Part shown: positions 60,386 through 64,000 of the stretch, in pieces
Position numbering within the stretch: the first letter of the stretch is position 1
Layout of the letters: every line of letters begins with the position of its first letter
Origin: Alterluteimonas quercicellularis
GTDB lineage: Bacteria > Pseudomonadota > Gammaproteobacteria > Xanthomonadales > Xanthomonadaceae
Reading direction: 5' to 3'
DNA: 64,000 nt
NCBI RefSeq assembly: GCF_021191635.1
Contig: NZ_JAIWPR010000024.1
Coordinates: forward strand, 1-64,000
The notes under the pieces: generated by a model
Told to the model about the DNA's origin: nothing
Database searches by the model: none
Seen by the model: only the letters and a program-made list of their open reading frames with translations
Program-made: the position numbers and the translations under genes

Positions 60386-60934
60386 ATGAGCCGCTTGCGC
60401 ATCTTCGCCGACAACGCCCCCGACACCCCGCTGCTGGTCACCCAGGACGGCGACGAGATCGCCCGCGAGCTGGAGAAGATCGGCGCCGCCTTCGAGCGCT
60501 GGCAGGCCAGCCGGCCGGTCGAGCCCGGCGCCTCGCAGGAGGAGGTGATCGCCGCCTACAAGGCCGACATCGACCGCCTGACCGCCGAGCGCGGCTTCAA
60601 CAGCGTCGACGTCATCAGCATCGCCCCGGACAACCCGAAGAAGGACGAGCTGCGCACCAAGTTCCTGGACGAGCACTTCCACCAGGAGGACGAGGTGCGG
60701 TTCTTCGTCGCCGGCTCCGGGCTGTTCACCCTGCACGTGGGCGACAAGGTCTACGAGATCGAGTGCGTGAAGGACGACCTGATCAGCGTGCCCGACGGCA
60801 CCACCCACTGGTTCGACATGGGGCCCGAGCCCTACTTCGTGGCGATCCGCTTCTTCCAGAAGCCGGACGGCTGGGTCGGGCACTTCACCGGCTCCGACAT
60901 CGCGCAGAAGTTCCCGCGCTACGAGCGCGCATGA
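60386..60934 (+). CDS. mtnD: Acireductone dioxygenase
   Basis: A 182-residue cupin of the methionine salvage pathway that oxidises acireductone to the keto-acid precursor of methionine plus formate. Metal ligands are in [11 protein letters not shown] (HxHxxxE) and the later His of TTHWFDMG; the length is that of bacterial ARD. Depending on Fe or Ni bound it yields the on- or off-pathway products. ATG 60386. The mtnC start overlaps its stop by ATGA. Confidence 0.95.
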   Translation: MSRLRIFADNAPDTPLLVTQDGDEIARELEKIGAAFERWQASRPVEPGASQEEVIAAYKADIDRLTAERGFNSVDVISIAPDNPKKDELRTKFLDEHFHQEDEVRFFVAGSGLFTLHVGDKVYEIECVKDDLISVPDGTTHWFDMGPEPYFVAIRFFQKPDGWVGHFTGSDIAQKFPRYERA

Positions 60935-61641
60935 GCGCGGCGTCCGACCTGCCGGCGACGGTCCTGACCGACATCGAGGGCACCACCAGCAGCATCTCCT
61001 TCGTCAAGGAGGTGCTGTTTCCCTATGCGCGCGAGCGCCTGCCGGCCTTCGTCGCCGCCCACGCGGACGAGCCCGGGGTGCGGCGCTGGCTGGACCGGGT
61101 GGCGGCCGAGACCGGCGCCGACGGCGACGCGGCGGTCGCGCGCACGCTGCAGCAGTGGATCGACGCCGACCGCAAGCACACCGCGCTCAAGGCCCTGCAG
61201 GGCCTGATCTGGGAGGAAGGCTACCGCGAGGGCGCCTACGCCGCGCACGTCTACCCCGACGCCGCCGACGCGCTGCGCGCCTGGCACGCCGCCGGCCGCC
61301 GGATCGCGGTGTACTCGTCCGGCTCGGTGCCGGCGCAGAAGCTGTTCTTCGGCCACAGCGAGGCCGGCGACCTGGGCGCGCTGGTCTCGGCCTGGTTCGA
61401 CACCGAGACCGGCGGCAAGCGCGAGGCCGCCAGCTACGCGCGCATCGCGCAGGCGCTGGGCGAGGCGCCGGGCGACATCGTGTTCCTGTCCGACGTGGTC
61501 GAGGAACTGGACGCCGCCCGCGAGAGCGGGCTGCGCACGGTGCTCCTGGACCGCCGCGAGGACTATCCCGAACCGCGCGAGGGCGAGGCCGCCCACGGCC
61601 ACCGCCGGATCGAGCGCTTCGACCAGCTCGGGCCGGCCTGA
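60931..61641 (+). CDS. mtnC: Enolase-phosphatase
   Basis: A 236-residue HAD phosphatase acting between MtnB and MtnD in methionine salvage. [20 protein letters not shown] carries the nucleophile aspartate; the [21 protein letters not shown] and [14 protein letters not shown] segments carry HAD motifs II and III. Length agrees with MtnC. Start ATG 60931 overlapping the mtnD stop. Together mtnB-mtnD-mtnC cover the later part of the pathway; the first enzymes (mtnA, MTA phosphorylase/nucleosidase) are not in the window. Confidence 0.95.
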   Translation: MSAASDLPATVLTDIEGTTSSISFVKEVLFPYARERLPAFVAAHADEPGVRRWLDRVAAETGADGDAAVARTLQQWIDADRKHTALKALQGLIWEEGYREGAYAAHVYPDAADALRAWHAAGRRIAVYSSGSVPAQKLFFGHSEAGDLGALVSAWFDTETGGKREAASYARIAQALGEAPGDIVFLSDVVEELDAARESGLRTVLLDRREDYPEPREGEAAHGHRRIERFDQLGPA

Positions 61642-61651
61642 GGATCGCGCG

Positions 61652-62530
61652 ATGGCCGCACGCGCCGCCCGCGCCTGGCTGCTGGTCCTGGCCGCCCTGC
61701 TCGCCGCGCTGCCGGCGGGCGCCCGCGCCGGCGAGCCGACCTGGGCGGAGAGCGATCGCGGCCTGATCGACGCCACGGTCGCGGCGATGCCGGCGCAGCG
61801 CCCGGGCGTGCCCGACCTCTACGTGCTGGGCGTGGCCGGCGACGGCCAGGAGGACGTGTTCCGCAACGAGGTGCTGCACCTGGAGCGGGTGGCCGCGCAG
61901 CGGCTGGGCAACGGCGGCCGCACCCTGACCCTGATCAACCATCCGGACAGCCTGGACGAAGTGCCGCGCGCGCTGGCCAACCTGGACAACCTGCGCTACG
62001 CGCTGGCCGCGCTCGGCCGCGCGATGGATCCCGACGAGGATCTCCTGCTGCTGTTCGTCACCACCCACGGCAGCGACGACCACGCCCTGGCCGCGGTGCT
62101 GCCGCCAGTGGTCGACGAGGAGATCCGTTCCAAGGACCTGCGCGAAGCGCTGGACGCGGCCGGCATCCGCCACCGCGTGCTGGCGATCTCGGCCTGCTTC
62201 TCCGGCGGCTTCGTGCCCGAGCTGAAGACGCCGGACACCCTGCTGATCACCGCGGCCGCGGCCGACCGGCCGTCGTTCGGCTGCGGCGCGGACGCCGACG
62301 TCACCTTCTTCGGCCGCGCCTGGCTGGTCGACGGCCTGAACCGTCGCGTCGACTTCATCGCCGCCTACGACGACGCCACCCGCGCCATCGCCAGGCGCGA
62401 GCGCGCCAAGGGGTTCGCGCCCTCGCTGCCGCAGCTGGCGGCGGGCGCGCGCATCGGCGAGCGCCTGCGGGCCTGGCGCGCCGGCATCGAGCCCGGGCCG
62501 CCGGTGCCGTTCAAGGCGCCGGCGCGGTAG
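61652..62530 (+). CDS. C13-family (legumain-like) cysteine peptidase, exported
   Basis: A 292-residue protein with a signal peptide (residues 1-26, ending AGARAG), so periplasmic or secreted. The peptidase C13 dyad is His139 (LLLLFVTTHGSDDH) and Cys182 (RVLAISACFSGGFVPE). The rest resembles the caspase-like fold: LTLINHPDSLDEVPRAL upstream and FFGRAWLVDGL after. Bacterial C13 proteins of this kind are uncharacterised. Start ATG 61652, 10 bases after mtnC, so possibly in the same transcript. It ends at 62530 before a GTAGGAGCG repeat. Confidence 0.82.
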   Translation: MAARAARAWLLVLAALLAALPAGARAGEPTWAESDRGLIDATVAAMPAQRPGVPDLYVLGVAGDGQEDVFRNEVLHLERVAAQRLGNGGRTLTLINHPDSLDEVPRALANLDNLRYALAALGRAMDPDEDLLLLFVTTHGSDDHALAAVLPPVVDEEIRSKDLREALDAAGIRHRVLAISACFSGGFVPELKTPDTLLITAAAADRPSFGCGADADVTFFGRAWLVDGLNRRVDFIAAYDDATRAIARRERAKGFAPSLPQLAAGARIGERLRAWRAGIEPGPPVPFKAPAR

Positions 62531-62573
62531 CGGTCCGGTCGCGCGAAAGCGCGCGCCCACGTTCGACGCCCCT

Positions 62574-62699
62574 GTAGGAGCGCGCGCGCGCGCGCAGCTC
62601 TTCTCGCGGGTGCGGGGGACAAGAACAAAACCCCGCGCGCGCGATGCTCTTCTCGCGGTTCCGGAGAACAAGAACAATCGCGCGCGAGCGCGCTCCTAC
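62574..62699. repeat. GTAGGAGCG palindromic repeat with internal duplication
   Basis: The left end GTAGGAGCGCGCGCGCGCGC and the right end GCGCGAGCGCGCTCCTACG enclose two copies of GCTCTTCTCGCGG...ACAAGAACAA separated by a CCCCGCGCGCGCGATGCTCT piece. The right end carries the stop of the next gene. Confidence 0.82.
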
Positions 62700-64000
62700 G
62701 ACGGCGAATCCGCATCGCCCGCCTGCGGCCACTCCTCCAGCCGGTACTCGAGGCTCGCGCGCTGCTCGCCCTGCCAGCGGTCGAAGGCGCGCACCTCCAC
62801 GCGGTGCTCTCCCGCCGGCAGGTCGGTCGGCAGCGCGCCGCGCCACAGGTGGGTCGAGGGGATCGCCTCCGGCGAGCGGTCGCGCCCGCGCAGGGCCTCG
62901 GCGAGGTCGTCGCGCGCGTTCTCCAGCGCCAGCCGCGGGTCCGGCTGCGCGACGCGCCGCATCGGCCGCCAGTCGCCGTCGCCGATCCGGTACTCCACGC
63001 GGGTGTCCGGCAGGCCCATGAAGACGTTGGCGTACACGCCCCAGGCCGGATAGGCGCCCCGCCGCAGCACCCGCGTCGCGTGCAGGGCCATCGCCGAGGT
63101 GAAGGAGGCCGATTCCTCTGCCAGGGCCGGTCGCCAAGCCAGCGCGTACTCGCCGCCGGCGGACACGCGCAGCACGGCGTGGCCCTTGGGAGTGCCGTCG
63201 GCCATGGTGGCGTCGGGAATCCCGCGCGCATCGGACGCGCCGCTCCAGAACGCGCCGCTGACCGCGCCGACGTTGAACTCGTGCAGCGGCTGCGCGCCCG
63301 GCCAGCCGGCCGCAGCATCGTGGAAGACATGCTGCAGTTCGTGGCGGTGGCCGCTGAGCACCAGCGTGCGCGGGTACGCGGCCAGCAGCGCGTAGAGGCG
63401 CTGGCGGTCGGCGGCGCGGAAGGTCTCGCGGTCGGCCGGGGCGTCGAACAGCGGGATGTGCAGCATCAGCACCAGCAGCCGGTCGCGCGACAGCGTAGGC
63501 AGGTAGGCCTCGAGGAAATCGAACTGCGATTCGCGCAGGCCGCCGATGTAGCCCGGTCGCCCGTCGGGCCGGTGGACCACGTCGTCGAGCCCCACGAAGA
63601 CCGCCTCCGGCTCCTCCCAGGCGAAGGTGTCCGGCCCGTAGGCGGCTCGGAAGCTGTGCAGCGAGTCCTCGTCGGTCGCGGCGTCGAGGTCGAGGTCGTG
63701 GTTGCCGGGCACGTGCAGCCAGGGCACGCCGAGCTGCGCGGTGACCGCGTTGAGCGCCGGGTACAGCGAGAGATCGTCGTCGGCGATGTCGCCCAGGGTC
63801 ACCCCGAGCGCGGCGCCGTGGCGGCCCGCCAGCGACGCGACCACGTCGTCGCGGTAGTAGCCGACCTGATCCGCGATCCCGGCCTGCGGATCGGCGAACA
63901 CCAGCACCTCGAGCGCCTCGCGCGTCGGCGGCGCGGGTTGCAGCAGGAAATCGCAGTCGGCGGCGTCCGCATCGCGCCAGGTATCGGGCAGGCCGTCGTC
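62696..64000 (-). CDS. Calcineurin-like metallophosphoesterase (5' end outside the window)
   Basis: The visible part is 434 residues, cut at the right window edge, so the true start is missing. It begins DDGLPDTWRDADAADCDFLL, followed by the metallophosphoesterase motifs: VLVFADPQ (D-x-x/Q), LGDIADD (GD), VPGNHDLDLD (GNH), LMLHIPL and LVLSGHRHELQHV (GHxH). A C-terminal beta domain (about 230-430, VEYRIGDGDWRPM, WRGALPTDLPAGEHRVEV) matches the C-terminal domain of calcineurin-like phosphoesterases in this group. Its substrate is unknown. The UAG stop comes from a GTAGGAGCG repeat end. Confidence 0.88.
   Translation of the reverse strand, partial: DDGLPDTWRDADAADCDFLLQPAPPTREALEVLVFADPQAGIADQVGYYRDDVVASLAGRHGAALGVTLGDIADDDLSLYPALNAVTAQLGVPWLHVPGNHDLDLDAATDEDSLHSFRAAYGPDTFAWEEPEAVFVGLDDVVHRPDGRPGYIGGLRESQFDFLEAYLPTLSRDRLLVLMLHIPLFDAPADRETFRAADRQRLYALLAAYPRTLVLSGHRHELQHVFHDAAAGWPGAQPLHEFNVGAVSGAFWSGASDARGIPDATMADGTPKGHAVLRVSAGGEYALAWRPALAEESASFTSAMALHATRVLRRGAYPAWGVYANVFMGLPDTRVEYRIGDGDWRPMRRVAQPDPRLALENARDDLAEALRGRDRSPEAIPSTHLWRGALPTDLPAGEHRVEVRAFDRWQGEQRASLEYRLEEWPQAGDADSPS

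Overview
The window is about 64 kb of very GC-rich chromosome (roughly 70% G+C by eye). It most resembles the Xanthomonadaceae/Lysobacteraceae, such as Lysobacter or Luteimonas. The clues are a methionine synthase split into two adjacent genes behind an ArsR-methyltransferase regulator, a YtrA-type GntR/ABC operon, a UbiM-like hydroxylase, a PilH-like regulator, and several families of small palindromic repeats (GTAGGAGCG...CGCTCCTAC and GGGATTCGGGATT...AATCCCGAATCCC). Most of the window is core metabolism. No rRNA, tRNA, insertion sequence, prophage or CRISPR array was seen.

Layout. 0.2-8.3 kb: NAD kinase, an alpha/beta hydrolase, a large NAD-dependent glutamate dehydrogenase and an acyl-CoA dehydrogenase. 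8.4-13.4 kb: methionine cycle (ArsR-methyltransferase regulator, MetH N-terminal half, MetH cobalamin half). 13.46-15.84 kb: a low-GC array of gene cassettes separated by five attC sites, reading on the minus strand, with no integrase in view. 16.4-21.4 kb: amidohydrolase lipoprotein, DUF2058 and SlyX proteins, two FKBP isomerases and a glutathione peroxidase. 21.4-25.8 kb: a six-gene GntR-controlled ABC transporter operon. 25.8-31.5 kb: fumarase, adenylosuccinate lyase, a VOC protein, a ribosomal oxygenase and a GNAT protein. 31.7-37.5 kb: the 2-oxoglutarate dehydrogenase operon sucA-sucB-lpd. 37.6-47.4 kb: LOG protein, YhdH-type reductase, PilH, CbpA, Hsp20, peroxiredoxin, spermidine synthase-like protein, UbiM-like hydroxylase, a DUF4105 protein, an S41 peptidase and an S4 protein. 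47.6-50.7 kb: a translationally coupled N-formylglutamate amidohydrolase / DUF1704 metallopeptidase / ATP-grasp cluster. 50.4-59.5 kb: serine hydrolase, YjdM/PhnA-like protein, acyl-CoA ligase, NUDIX hydrolase and three transporters. 59.6-64 kb: methionine salvage (mtnB, mtnD, mtnC), a C13 peptidase and a metallophosphoesterase cut by the window edge.

The most interesting region is the cassette array downstream of metH (a CALIN, cluster of attC sites lacking integron integrase, as far as the window shows). Its best-preserved large cassette encodes a protein with a C-terminal CAP12/Pycsar-type TIR domain and an N-terminal region that may be a tandem winged helix. This is a plausible stand-alone antiphage NADase. 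Other cassettes encode a 72-residue Cys-rich protein, a zinc-finger-like protein and a frameshifted small basic protein. Two attC sites lie back to back with no gene between them.

A second theme is how far the small repeats intrude into genes. One repeat sits in frame inside the MetH reactivation domain. Another supplies the end of the ArsR regulator and the start of MetH. GTAGGAGCG ends supply the UAG stop of about eight genes. Two guanine/cytosine homopolymer blocks lie where such a repeat would be expected and may be sequencing artefacts.
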